Below the pieces are notes generated by a model. That model was not told where the DNA came from. It ran no database searches and saw only the letters and a program-made list of their open reading frames with translations. The translations under genes were made by a program, and so were the position numbers. A DNA stretch of 64,000 bases, taken from NCBI GenBank assembly GCA_965235075.1, contig OZ249404.1, positions 930,001 through 994,000 of the forward strand, in the 5' to 3' direction. The first letter of the stretch is position 1. Every line of letters starts with the position of its first letter. The DNA is from Fontibacterium medardense (GTDB lineage: Bacteria; Pseudomonadota; Alphaproteobacteria; Pelagibacterales; Pelagibacteraceae). This document shows, one piece after another, positions 17,408 to 26,481 of the stretch.

Positions 17408-18790
17408 TTAACCGCCCTGACCAAAAAGATAAGTTGGTAACCAAGTTGATAATCCTTGGAAATTATACAACAAAACCATTGAGAAGATTACGAGATATAT
17501 AAAAGGATAGCCCCCTTTAAAAATTTCCTTCAAGCTTACCTTATCGCCCTGAACTCCTTTTAAATAAAAGGCTGCCATGGCCATAGGCGGTGACAAGAAA
17601 GAAGTTTGAAGATTTAAACCAATAAGAATTCCAAAGAAATAGGGATCTATTCCATAAAATTTAACCAAAGGTAAAAATATAGGAACAAATATAATTATGA
17701 TTTCAGTCCATTCTAATGGCCATCCAAGCACGAAAATAATAATCTGAGTAATAATTAAAAACTGCCATGGTTGAAGATTTAAAGATTTAAAAAAAGCTTC
17801 AAAAATATCTTGTCCACCAAGGTATGCAAACACCGAAGCAAAAGAGGATGATCCAACGAATAACCAAATGATCATCGTTGAAGTTCTGGCTGTTAAATAA
17901 ACTGAATCCTTGAACATGTTCCAGTTCATAGTTTTATAGAAGAAAGCAAGACCAATTGCACCAACAACTCCAACTGCTGCAGCCTCTGATGCCGTTGCAA
18001 GTCCACCAAGAATAGTTCCTAAAACTAAAGCTATAATTAAAAATAATGGTAAAAAAGAAACTGCAAGATCTTTATAAATTTTAGCTCGTGGTGGAATTTC
18101 GCTTAATTTAGGTTTTGGAGCAAGTTTAGGATTTAATGAAGCCGCAACAATTACATAAATAATGTAAAGTCCTGCCAACATTAAACCTGGGAACATTGCA
18201 GCAGCAAATAATCTTAAAGGAGATAATGCTGCAACAACTGCATACACGATAAACATAATGCTTGGTGGAATTAAAATACCAAGACATCCCCCAGCAGTAA
18301 CAACGCCTGAAGCAAATGACTTATTGTAACCGTTATTTACCATTGCAGGCCAAGCAAGTAATCCCATTAGAGTAACAACTGCACCAACAATACCTGTTGC
18401 TGTTGAAAAAATTGCGCAAGTAATTAATGAGGCGACTGCTAAATTTCCTGGAAGTTTATATGTTGCAACTCTTATTGCATTAAACAACCTTGCAACGATT
18501 CCAGCTTTTTCAACCACATAACCCATTAATAAAAAAAGAGGTATGGCAATCAGCACATGATTTTCCATGGTCGAAAAGGTATTTTTAACAATTAAATCGA
18601 AGATTCTATTTGCAAAAACTCCTGACTCTGCAAATAATTTTCCATCAAAGAAAGCGTAGTAACCAAAAATAACTGACATAGCGAGAAGTGTAAACGCCAT
18701 CGGAAAGCCAAGTAAAATAATAAAAACAAAAAGACTAACTTGTAATAAACCAACCCAATTAGCTGTTGTTATATTTGCTGCCCACTCCAT
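17408..18790 (-). CDS. dctM: TRAP transporter large permease subunit
   Basis: 460 residues with about a dozen hydrophobic helices. TRAP-M signatures include LLGFPMAFTLLAMSVIFGYYAF, FLLMGYVVEKAGIVARLF, and the ATGIVGAVVTLMGLLAWPAM and GGCLGILIPPSIMFIVYAVVA loops. It forms the ion-coupled channel that takes solute from DctP. The longer DctM and DctQ resemble the 2-oxoacid/'mannitol-chloroaromatic' TRAP subgroup. The start overlaps the dctQ stop by one base. Confidence 0.94.
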   Translation of the reverse strand: MEWAANITTANWVGLLQVSLFVFIILLGFPMAFTLLAMSVIFGYYAFFDGKLFAESGVFANRIFDLIVKNTFSTMENHVLIAIPLFLLMGYVVEKAGIVARLFNAIRVATYKLPGNLAVASLITCAIFSTATGIVGAVVTLMGLLAWPAMVNNGYNKSFASGVVTAGGCLGILIPPSIMFIVYAVVAALSPLRLFAAAMFPGLMLAGLYIIYVIVAASLNPKLAPKPKLSEIPPRAKIYKDLAVSFLPLFLIIALVLGTILGGLATASEAAAVGVVGAIGLAFFYKTMNWNMFKDSVYLTARTSTMIIWLFVGSSSFASVFAYLGGQDIFEAFFKSLNLQPWQFLIITQIIIFVLGWPLEWTEIIIIFVPIFLPLVKFYGIDPYFFGILIGLNLQTSFLSPPMAMAAFYLKGVQGDKVSLKEIFKGGYPFIYLVIFSMVLLYNFQGLSTWLPTYLFGQGG

Positions 18791-19380
18791 TACGATACTA
18801 GTCCTTTCACGCTTTCGCCTTTTTGAATTTTTCTTAAAATCATTTTTTCTGTTTCTTCAACATCATCTATTCTTTCAGGCCATTTTCCTGTTTTAATACA
18901 AATGATACATCTAAAAATTTCTGAAATTCCTATAATTAATAAAAGTAATCCAGCAATCGGTATTAAGCTTTTGCTAAAATAAATTTGAATTTGCGCAGGA
19001 CTATTCCAACTTGTTTCATGAACAATCCAAGCTTTTTTAGCATAAAAATATCCTGCATAAGTTAATGCAAAAACTCCTGGTGCATAAAAACAAATAAATA
19101 AAACTAAATCTAAAATTGCCTGTCCTTTTTCTGACAGTCTATTGTAATACATGTCTGCCTTAACATGAGTCTTTGTACTCATTGCTGAGGCTCCACCCAT
19201 CATAAATACGGCGCCGTACATTTGAATTGTAAAATCGAAAGCCCAAAGTGTTGGGGCATTAAAGAAATATCTCATAATAACTTCGTACATCACTGCCGCT
19301 GTAAGAATAAAGATACCCCAAGCGAAAGATCTTCCTACCCAAACTACAAATTGATCAGCAAAGTTAATATAGGCTTTCAA
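18790..19380 (-). CDS. dctQ: TRAP transporter small permease subunit
   Basis: 196 residues with four hydrophobic helices. FAWGIFILTAAVMYEVIMRYFFNAPTLWAFD is the usual DctQ N-terminal pattern, and MSTKTHVKADMYYNRLSEKGQAILD follows. The C-terminus is charged and cytoplasmic. It pairs with DctM. It is separated from dctP by 124 bp that hold a strong terminator-like hairpin. Confidence 0.92.
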   Translation of the reverse strand: MKAYINFADQFVVWVGRSFAWGIFILTAAVMYEVIMRYFFNAPTLWAFDFTIQMYGAVFMMGGASAMSTKTHVKADMYYNRLSEKGQAILDLVLFICFYAPGVFALTYAGYFYAKKAWIVHETSWNSPAQIQIYFSKSLIPIAGLLLLIIGISEIFRCIICIKTGKWPERIDDVEETEKMILRKIQKGESVKGLVS

Positions 19381-19452
19381 GTAGATCCCCTTTAATTTTT
19401 AAAAAATAAAATTAATACTTATAAAATTTTAGTCAACAGATTAATTAAATAA

Positions 19453-19487
19453 AACATAAGCGTGAAATATAATTTCACGCTTATGTT
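19453..19487 (-). terminator. Hairpin between dctP and dctQM
   Basis: A perfect 16-bp inverted repeat (19453-19468 with 19472-19487, 3-nt loop). On the minus strand it is followed by a T-rich tail, GTTTTATTTAATT. It lies 18 bases after the dctP stop and ~70 bases before the dctQ start. It looks like an intrinsic terminator that lets the binding protein be expressed above the permease. It could also protect the dctP mRNA 3' end. Confidence 0.75.
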
Positions 19488-19504
19488 CAAAAATTTAATT
19501 TTTA

Positions 19505-20674
19505 CTATGCAATAGCTTTAGCTGGATCGCCAAAGGTATTTCTAAATCCAATAGTATAATCTGGCTGGTTCATAAGAAGATATGACATAACTACTTTTGC
19601 ATATTTCTTTTGAGACTCTATGATCTCTTTAAATAAAGCATCTTTTGCGCTGAAATCAGCAACTACTTTATCCCAAGATTTCATTTGTGCAGCTAAGATA
19701 TCTTTTGGAGTTACAACAACTTTTACACCTGAGTCTTTAACTAATTTTACTAAATCATCAGCGTATCGTTTTGTCATTTTCCAATAGTTATCTGAGTTTG
19801 CAGCTTCGGCAGCAATTCTCAAAATATTTTGATGGTTTTTAGATAAACTATTAAATTTTTTCTTATTAAAAGTTATCTCGAACATCTCTTGAGATTGGTG
19901 AAAACTTCCTAAGTGATAAAACTTAGCAACGTCTTGCATACCAAAGTTTTTATCAGATGAAGGGTTGTTAAATTCCGCAGCATCAATAAGACCAGTTTTC
20001 ATTCCTGGTTGGATTTCTCCACCTGGTAACTGAAGTACTGTCATACCAATTCCTTGTAGAACGTTTGTAGCAAGTCCTACTGTTCGGTATTTAAGACCTT
20101 TAATGTCAGCTATAGATTTAATTTGCTTTTTAAACCAACCAAATGGTTGAGCTGGCATTGGCATCGCGAAAAAACCAACAACATCTAATTTAGCTGCTGC
20201 TAAAGTTTTATTATACAATGCTCTTCCTCCACCGTACTCAATCCATCCCATCAATTCTTGAGAAGAGAAACCATAAGAAGGTCCTGTTCCAAATAATGAT
20301 GATGACGGACTTTTACCATACCAATACGCAGTAACAGAGTGACCGGCATCTACAACGCCTGTACTAACTCCGTCTGCAATTTCAGCTGTTTTTAAAACTG
20401 AGTTAACGGCTAAAACTTCTAATTTTAAAGATCCGCCAGAAAGTTCATTTACTCTCGTGCCGTAATCTTTTGCCATCTCAAAAAATGGGTCTGCATCAGC
20501 AGGGCCCCAAGCTGTTTGCATTTTAAGAGTGACAGTTCCTTGCGCAACCGAAATATTTGGCATTGCAAGAGAAGCAGCGGCAACAGCACCTGTAGCTGCA
20601 GCAGCTTTGAAAAACTTACGTCTTGAAGTTTTTTTAGACTCCAATGACGTAACTTCGTTTTTTAGTTTTGTCAT
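19505..20674 (-). CDS. dctP: TRAP transporter solute-binding protein (Tat signal)
   Basis: 389 residues, periplasmic. A twin-arginine signal (SRRKFF at residues 17-22, then an alanine-rich hydrophobic stretch) ends near NISVAQG. The mature protein has TRAP features: GVSTGVVDAGHSVTAYWYGK, FGWFKKQIKSIADIKGLKYRT and GLIDAAEFNNPSSDK. Its style resembles the 2-oxoacid-binding (TakP-like) subgroup, though the ligand is an inference. A ribosome-binding site AAGGG and a 12-bp palindrome lie just upstream. Confidence 0.93.
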   Translation of the reverse strand: MTKLKNEVTSLESKKTSRRKFFKAAAATGAVAAASLAMPNISVAQGTVTLKMQTAWGPADADPFFEMAKDYGTRVNELSGGSLKLEVLAVNSVLKTAEIADGVSTGVVDAGHSVTAYWYGKSPSSSLFGTGPSYGFSSQELMGWIEYGGGRALYNKTLAAAKLDVVGFFAMPMPAQPFGWFKKQIKSIADIKGLKYRTVGLATNVLQGIGMTVLQLPGGEIQPGMKTGLIDAAEFNNPSSDKNFGMQDVAKFYHLGSFHQSQEMFEITFNKKKFNSLSKNHQNILRIAAEAANSDNYWKMTKRYADDLVKLVKDSGVKVVVTPKDILAAQMKSWDKVVADFSAKDALFKEIIESQKKYAKVVMSYLLMNQPDYTIGFRNTFGDPAKAIA

Positions 20675-20690
20675 TTATTTTCCCTTATTT

Positions 20691-20702
20691 AGTTAATTAA
20701 CT
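20691..20702. promoter_or_regulatory. Palindrome upstream of dctP
   Basis: AGTTAATTAACT is a perfect 12-bp palindrome immediately upstream of the dctP ribosome-binding site. It resembles the GTTAATATTAAC palindrome before the acetate-type symporter at 46433. Such AT-only palindromes arise easily by chance in this base composition, so an operator role is only a suggestion. Confidence 0.25.
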
Positions 20703-20864
20703 GGGGACGATTAAAGCAAAAATAACCTATTCAGTCTTTAAAAAAAAAACACATAAATGCACATGAATCTTACATATAAAACAACCTTTGATTGTAATAA
20801 TTTTAAATAGTTTAATTTAATTTATTTCATTCAAATAAATGAATAGACAGATAAATAAAATTTT

Positions 20865-21452
20865 ATGAACGATGAAATTATAATTTTAATTAAAATTATT
20901 TTAATTGATCTCGTGCTTTCTGCCGACAACGCCATCGTCATAGGTATGACTGCGTCACAATTTAATGATCAAATTAGAAAAAAAGTACTAATTTACGGAA
21001 CAATTGCTGCTGTAGTATGCAGAATTATATTTGCTGGAGCTACAGCTTTTTTATTAAAAATAAATGGAATAAAAACCTTTGGAGCTCTATTGCTTCTTTG
21101 GGTCGTATACAAATTGTATGTAGATATTATAAAATCAAAAGATGAGAATGAAGGAAAAATTGAACTTGATGAAAAAAAGAAAAATAAATTCAGTGCAGCA
21201 GTAATAACAATACTTCTTGCTGACATTTCTCTAAGTCTAGATAATGTAATAGCGGTTGCAGGCGCTGCTGGAGATCATTATGCGATGCTAGTTTTTGGTC
21301 TGGTATTATCAATAGTTTTAATGGCTACCATGGCCAATTTTATTTCACTTTATGTAAAAAAATATAAATGGATTGGTTGGTTAGGTCTTGCTGCAATATT
21401 GTGGGTGGCGGGAGATCTACTTTATCAAGACTTTAAGTATTTTTTTATTTAA
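20865..21452 (+). CDS. TerC/YjbE-family integral membrane protein
   Basis: 195 residues with about six to seven hydrophobic helices. The paired acidic membrane motifs DLVLSADNAIVIG (start) and DISLSLDNVIAVAGAAGDH (middle) define the TerC family. A charged loop of Lys/Glu residues separates the halves. Members are implicated in metal (Mn) efflux or metalation of exported proteins. It stands alone between divergent dctP and the convergent dehydrogenase. Confidence 0.92.
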   Translation: MNDEIIILIKIILIDLVLSADNAIVIGMTASQFNDQIRKKVLIYGTIAAVVCRIIFAGATAFLLKINGIKTFGALLLLWVVYKLYVDIIKSKDENEGKIELDEKKKNKFSAAVITILLADISLSLDNVIAVAGAAGDHYAMLVFGLVLSIVLMATMANFISLYVKKYKWIGWLGLAAILWVAGDLLYQDFKYFFI

Positions 21453-21459
21453 ATATTTT

Positions 21460-22416
21460 TTAATTAACCTGATCTTTAGGTTTTTTATTATTAAAGAAAT
21501 TTTCCAAGTTATCGATCGCTCTGTCTCCCATATCAATTCTAGTTCTAACGGTTGCGCTACCAAGATGAGGAAGTAAAAAAAGATTATTTAATTTTAAGTA
21601 TTCAGGATTAATTTTTGGTTCTCCATTATAAACATCTAGGCCTAGAGCAAAAACTTTTCCACTCTTCATTGCTTTAATCATAGCAGTATCATCAATAATG
21701 TCTCCTCGTGCTGCATTCGTAACAACGGCACCATCGGGTAAATAATTAATTGATTGCTCATTAACTAAGTTGGTAGTTTCTTTGGTTGCAGGACAATTAA
21801 TAGATAGGAATTCACTGTTATTAAATAACGATTTAATATTATCGTGATAAATTGCTCCCTGTTCTAATTGAGCGGCTAATTTAGTTCTGTTGTGATAATG
21901 AATTTCCATACCAAAACCTCGAGCACGTTTTGCAACTTCTCTACCAATTCTTCCCAGGCCAAGAATTCCTAATTTTCTATTTGACATTTGTTTGCCAAGT
22001 AAGAAATCAGTTTTCCAATTCCAACTTTGTTCTTCAGCAAATTTTCTTCCTTCATAAGCTCTTCTTGATGCTCCTAATAGAAGAAGGATAGAAATATCTG
22101 CGGTTGCCTCTGATAAAACTTCTGGAGTATTCGTTACAACTATCCCTTTTTTTGCTGCAGCGTTAGTATCAATATTTCCAAACCCAACGGCATAGTTTGC
22201 AATAATTTTTACTTTATCTGATAATTTATTAATAGCTGCAGAATCTATTTTATCTGAACTAAAGGATAAAATTCCATCACAGTCTTTTGAAAGGTCAATA
22301 ACATCTTCCGTTGTATAAGGTTTTTCTTCTTTATTTAATTTTGCATCAAATAATTTCTGAACACGTTCCTCGGTTTCTTTTAATAAATTTTTAGTAACTA
22401 AAATCTTTTTCTTCAT
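21460..22416 (-). CDS. D-2-hydroxyacid dehydrogenase (glyoxylate/hydroxypyruvate reductase type)
   Basis: 318 residues. NAD-binding GILGLGRIGREVAKRARGFGMEIHYHNR lies in the centre. Catalytic Arg is in VVTNAARGDIIDD, Glu in GLDVYNGEPKI, and His in LLPHLGSATVRTR. It overlaps glcF by 4 bases as the last gene after glcDEF. This fits interconversion of glyoxylate/glycolate or hydroxypyruvate/glycerate (GyaR/GhrB-like). The direction in vivo is not evident. Confidence 0.92.
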   Translation of the reverse strand: MKKKILVTKNLLKETEERVQKLFDAKLNKEEKPYTTEDVIDLSKDCDGILSFSSDKIDSAAINKLSDKVKIIANYAVGFGNIDTNAAAKKGIVVTNTPEVLSEATADISILLLLGASRRAYEGRKFAEEQSWNWKTDFLLGKQMSNRKLGILGLGRIGREVAKRARGFGMEIHYHNRTKLAAQLEQGAIYHDNIKSLFNNSEFLSINCPATKETTNLVNEQSINYLPDGAVVTNAARGDIIDDTAMIKAMKSGKVFALGLDVYNGEPKINPEYLKLNNLFLLPHLGSATVRTRIDMGDRAIDNLENFFNNKKPKDQVN

Positions 22417-23711
22417 AATACATTAATTGCTTTAGGTTTTTCTCCGCCTGTATACCAGTTTAAAATCTCTATGGTATGGACAATCGGTATTTGAGTTCCC
22501 GACGAAATCTGCGTCATACACCCGATATTTCCAGTTGAAATAAAGTCAGGTTTTACTTTATCAATATTTGAAACTTTTCTTTTTAATAGCTCTGTCGCCA
22601 TTTCATCTTGTAACAAATTATAAGTGCCAGCCGATCCACAACATAAATGCCCATCTGGTATCTCAACTATTTCATTGCCAGTTTTTTTTAATAAATCCAT
22701 TGGCTGCTGATGTATTTTTTGCCCATGCTGCATTGAGCATGCAGAGTGATAGGCAATTTTAAATTTCTTATCTTTTTTCATATAGTTTAATTTAATATTT
22801 TTTCCTAAATATTCAGTTACATCTTTCGCAAGCGATGAAACCATTTTTGCTTTTTTTCTAAGTTCTTTGTCTGGATGATCTCTAAAAATATAACCATAAT
22901 CTTTTAAAGTAGTGCCGCAGCCAGAAGTGGTTACTAAAATTGCATCAAGATTTTTTTCTTCATACCAATTAAACCATGAATTAATGTTATTTATAAAAGA
23001 TTTATGAGCCAAATCTTCTTTCCCTAAATGATGATTTAATGAACCACAACAATCCACTTGTTTTGGCACAATAACCTCAACTCCATGCCTATTTAATATA
23101 TCAATTGTTGCATCATTAATTTGCGGAGAAATAACTCTTTGTACGCAGCCAGTAAGTAAAGCAACTCTCGCATAAGTTTTTCCAGCTGACGGATATATTT
23201 CTTTATTCTCTTGTTTAGATGCCGGAAAAGAATTTGGCATATACCTCAGCATGTTTTTAATTTTTTTTGGAAATAAAAATCTAAAAGGATAAAATAATCT
23301 TGCAGAGTAGCCTGCTATTCTAAATAGAGTTGGGCTTGGTAAAATTTTGGAAAGTAAGCCTCTTATAAGTCTATCAAAAAAAGGGCGGGTAAAAGTTTTT
23401 TCTATATGATTTCGAGCATGATCTACAAGATGCATATAATTAACTCCTGAGGGACAAGTGGTCATACAAGAGTAACAAGATAAGCATCGATCTATGTGCT
23501 TTGTTATTTTTTCATTAGCTGGCTTGTCATTTTCCAGCATATCTTTGATTAAATAAATTCTACCGCGAGGACCATCGAGTTCATCTCCAACGATCTGATA
23601 AGTTGGACAAGTTGCATTACAAAATCCACAATGTACGCATTTTCTTAAGATTCCATCTGCTGAACTAATGTTGGTGTCTTGTAATTGTTTTTTTGTAAAA
23701 TTTGTTTGCAT
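22413..23711 (-). CDS. glcF: Glycolate oxidase iron-sulfur subunit
   Basis: 432 residues. Two 4Fe-4S motifs sit near the N-terminus: CVHCGFCNATCPTY and CLSCYSCMTTCPSGV. Two CCG-type domains follow, with VDCCGSLNHHLGK and HLCCGSAGTYNLLQ. It passes electrons from GlcD/GlcE to the respiratory chain. One-base overlap with glcE and 4-base overlap with the downstream dehydrogenase show tight coupling. Confidence 0.96.
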   Translation of the reverse strand: MQTNFTKKQLQDTNISSADGILRKCVHCGFCNATCPTYQIVGDELDGPRGRIYLIKDMLENDKPANEKITKHIDRCLSCYSCMTTCPSGVNYMHLVDHARNHIEKTFTRPFFDRLIRGLLSKILPSPTLFRIAGYSARLFYPFRFLFPKKIKNMLRYMPNSFPASKQENKEIYPSAGKTYARVALLTGCVQRVISPQINDATIDILNRHGVEVIVPKQVDCCGSLNHHLGKEDLAHKSFINNINSWFNWYEEKNLDAILVTTSGCGTTLKDYGYIFRDHPDKELRKKAKMVSSLAKDVTEYLGKNIKLNYMKKDKKFKIAYHSACSMQHGQKIHQQPMDLLKKTGNEIVEIPDGHLCCGSAGTYNLLQDEMATELLKRKVSNIDKVKPDFISTGNIGCMTQISSGTQIPIVHTIEILNWYTGGEKPKAINVL

Positions 23712-24925
23712 TATATTCCTGAATACATCTTTCCTGGATTTAAAATTTTCTTAGGATCAAAACTTTCTTTGATCTTTAAAGATAAAACTTTAATATTCTC
23801 ATCAACAGTTGTCAAAAAATCCTCTTTGATACGTATATGATTAGGCGCCTTAATAACTGTCATGTGCCCATCAAGTTTTATAACTTCTGTTCTTAATTGC
23901 CTCAGTAGTACGCTATCATTCTCTGGTATTTCGGCCCAAATTAAATTACCTGCCCAATCCACTACATATTTTAATTCTTCATTCTCAAATTTATTTATAA
24001 ATTGATCAGTATTAACAGGTGGTAGAATTATCTTCACAACTACATTTGGGCTATTATTAAAAAATTGCAGATCGGTTGTGTTTTGCCAAAAAATTCTTGA
24101 TTGATAATTTTCAAGAACTGAAATTGTTTTTTTATATTCATCAAACAATTTTTTTAGAGTATTAACTCTCTCAACAACTGAAATTTTAGGCCCCTCAAGA
24201 CGAATAGCGGTAATTGAAGTTGTTGTGTCTAAATCATTTAATTTAAAAAACTTAGACATTTTTGCTGGATAAAAACATGCCCCAGAAATTTCAACGGAAG
24301 TTTGCATTGATTTAGAAAAAATATTTAAAGCTTTTTTTAAATTAATATTATTAACCAATAAGGTTTGGCTTTCTTCATTTTTTGGCTGAACTTTCAATAC
24401 GATCTCCGTCAAGGCAACTAAGGTTCCATATGATCCGGTTATAAGTTTACTTACATCATAACCTGTTACATTTTTAACAACGGTCCCTCCTGATTTTACA
24501 ATTTCACCTTTGCCATTTATTCCTCTAAATCCTAGAATATGATCTCTTAAAGCGCCCGCTCTAAATCTACGTGATCCTGATAAATTACAAGCCACAGCTC
24601 CCCCAACAGATCCTTTGTTACTTTTGCCATTATACAAAAATCCCATGTCAGATGGTTCAAAGGATAACTCTTGATTTTTTTTATCTAACTCTGCCTCAAT
24701 TAAAGCAAGCGGTGTTCCTGCTTTAACTTTAATATAAAGTTCTTCTGGAAAGTATTCGATAATTCCGCTTAGATTTTTTAAATTTAAGGATTTTGAACAC
24801 TGAATTAATCTACCAACTGGTTTAGAATTGTGTCCGGTAATTTCAATTGGAATTTCTTGCGAATTGCAATTTTTTATAAAATCAGCAACCTCATGTTCGC
24901 TTGATGGCGAATAAATTTCTGGCAT
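23711..24925 (-). CDS. glcE: Glycolate oxidase FAD-binding subunit
   Basis: 404 residues. A shorter FAD-binding PCMH domain resembling GlcD: PIEITGHNSKPVGR, then GAVACNLSGSRRFRAGALRDHILGFRGING and KNVTGYDVSKLITGSYGTL. It lacks the long C-terminal part of GlcD, as expected for GlcE. One-base overlaps on both sides place it in the glcD-glcE-glcF unit. Confidence 0.95.
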   Translation of the reverse strand: MPEIYSPSSEHEVADFIKNCNSQEIPIEITGHNSKPVGRLIQCSKSLNLKNLSGIIEYFPEELYIKVKAGTPLALIEAELDKKNQELSFEPSDMGFLYNGKSNKGSVGGAVACNLSGSRRFRAGALRDHILGFRGINGKGEIVKSGGTVVKNVTGYDVSKLITGSYGTLVALTEIVLKVQPKNEESQTLLVNNINLKKALNIFSKSMQTSVEISGACFYPAKMSKFFKLNDLDTTTSITAIRLEGPKISVVERVNTLKKLFDEYKKTISVLENYQSRIFWQNTTDLQFFNNSPNVVVKIILPPVNTDQFINKFENEELKYVVDWAGNLIWAEIPENDSVLLRQLRTEVIKLDGHMTVIKAPNHIRIKEDFLTTVDENIKVLSLKIKESFDPKKILNPGKMYSGI

Positions 24926-26421
24926 TAAAATCTTGGGATGTCTTTAAACTTTGCTTCTCCTTTATGAACATGCATTTTTCCGCCTTCTGCACAACGATGA
25001 AGGATCGGGTATACTTTGCCTGGATTTAAAAGAGATTTCTCATCAAACGCTTGTTTAATATTTAGTTGTTGTTGAATATCTTCATCATTAAACATTTCAC
25101 ACATTAAATCCCTTTTCTCAATTCCAACTCCATGCTCTCCAGTGAGTACGCCGCCTACTTTGACACAATATTTTAAAATATCAGCACCAAACTTTTCTGC
25201 TTTTTTTAATTCACTTTTAATATTTGAATCGAACATAATCAGAGGATGTAAGTTTCCATCTCCTGCATGAAAACAATTTGCAACTCTTAATCCATGTTTT
25301 TGTGAAAGCTTAGTAATTTCCTTTAAAACTTCAGCTAATTTTTTTCTAGGGATTGTTCCATCCATACATAAATAGTCAGGAGACATATCTCCAATTGCTG
25401 GGAACGCGGCTTTTCTGCCTAGCCAAAATCTTAATCTTTCTTCATCATTCTTACTTATGCGCAAATAGGTTGATTTATTTTTCTTAGCAATTTCTTCAAC
25501 TCTTTTTATTAAAATATTTACTTCACTTTCTGTGCCATCCAGTTCAACAATTAAAATTGCCTCAACGTCTTTTGGATATCCAGCTTTAGCGTAGTCATCT
25601 GTTGCTTTTATCAAAGGCTTATCCATAATTTCCATTCCTGCAGGAATAATTCCACCTGAGATAATGTCTGAAACACACTGACCAGAATCTTCAACACTTT
25701 GAAAACCTAAAAGTAGTGCTTTAACTGACTGTGGTTTTTTTAAAATTTTAACCGTCACTTCCGTTAAAACTCCTAGCAATCCTTCTGATCCTGTAATTAA
25801 ACCTAATAAATCATAACCTTCAGATTCTAATTTTTTTCCACCAAACTTCATAACCGTTCCATCCATTAAAACAATTTCAACGCCAAGAACGTTATTAGTT
25901 GTAGTTCCGTATTTTAAAGAGTGAACACCGCCAGAGTTCTCGGCAATATTTCCGCCAATCGAACAGGCAATTTGGCTTGAAGGATCTGGTGCATAATAAA
26001 AGCCATTGTGTTCAACTGCTTTTGTTAGAGATAAATTTGTAACTCCAGGCTGAGTGACAACGCATCTATTTTCAAAATCAATTTCTAAAATTTTATTAAA
26101 TTTACTAAGACCTAACAAAACGCAGTCTGCTAAAGGCAAAGCTCCACCAGATAGACCTGTGCCAGATCCTCTTGGAACAATCTTAATATTATTTTCATGA
26201 CAATATTTTAAAATATTACTAACTTCTGTTGTATTTTCCGGAAGAACAACAACCATTGGCTTTTGTTTATAAGCGCTTAATGCATCCGTTTCATAAGGAG
26301 TTATACCTTCAGGATCTGAAATAATATTAATTGGATTAGTAAATCTTTTTAAATCACGAACAATTTTTTCTCTATCATTTAAAACTGATTGATCAATTTG
26401 TGGCATTACTAGCGTAGACAT
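24925..26421 (-). CDS. glcD: Glycolate oxidase catalytic subunit
   Basis: 498 residues of the FAD-linked oxidase family. PRGSGTGLSGGALPLADCVLL and SIGGNIAENSGGVHSLKYG bind FAD. The C-terminal half has CFHAGDGNLHPLIMFD and GGVLTGEHGVGIEKRDLM, the metal/substrate segment. It oxidises glycolate (or D-lactate) to the 2-oxoacid. Glycolate is a major phytoplankton exudate, and GlcDEF together supports that use. It is first of the glcDEF unit, 60 bp after the aminotransferase. Confidence 0.96.
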   Translation of the reverse strand: MSTLVMPQIDQSVLNDREKIVRDLKRFTNPINIISDPEGITPYETDALSAYKQKPMVVVLPENTTEVSNILKYCHENNIKIVPRGSGTGLSGGALPLADCVLLGLSKFNKILEIDFENRCVVTQPGVTNLSLTKAVEHNGFYYAPDPSSQIACSIGGNIAENSGGVHSLKYGTTTNNVLGVEIVLMDGTVMKFGGKKLESEGYDLLGLITGSEGLLGVLTEVTVKILKKPQSVKALLLGFQSVEDSGQCVSDIISGGIIPAGMEIMDKPLIKATDDYAKAGYPKDVEAILIVELDGTESEVNILIKRVEEIAKKNKSTYLRISKNDEERLRFWLGRKAAFPAIGDMSPDYLCMDGTIPRKKLAEVLKEITKLSQKHGLRVANCFHAGDGNLHPLIMFDSNIKSELKKAEKFGADILKYCVKVGGVLTGEHGVGIEKRDLMCEMFNDEDIQQQLNIKQAFDEKSLLNPGKVYPILHRCAEGGKMHVHKGEAKFKDIPRF

Positions 26422-26481
26422 AACTCAAACTTATATTATTTTAATTGATTTATATAGGTCTTTGAGGTCAAAAAAAAAACT

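Noticed and set aside
26422..26481. Glycine or other riboswitch before glcD
   Set aside because: Glycine riboswitches are known in this lineage, but the gap is only 60 bp, with no paired aptamer-like helices.
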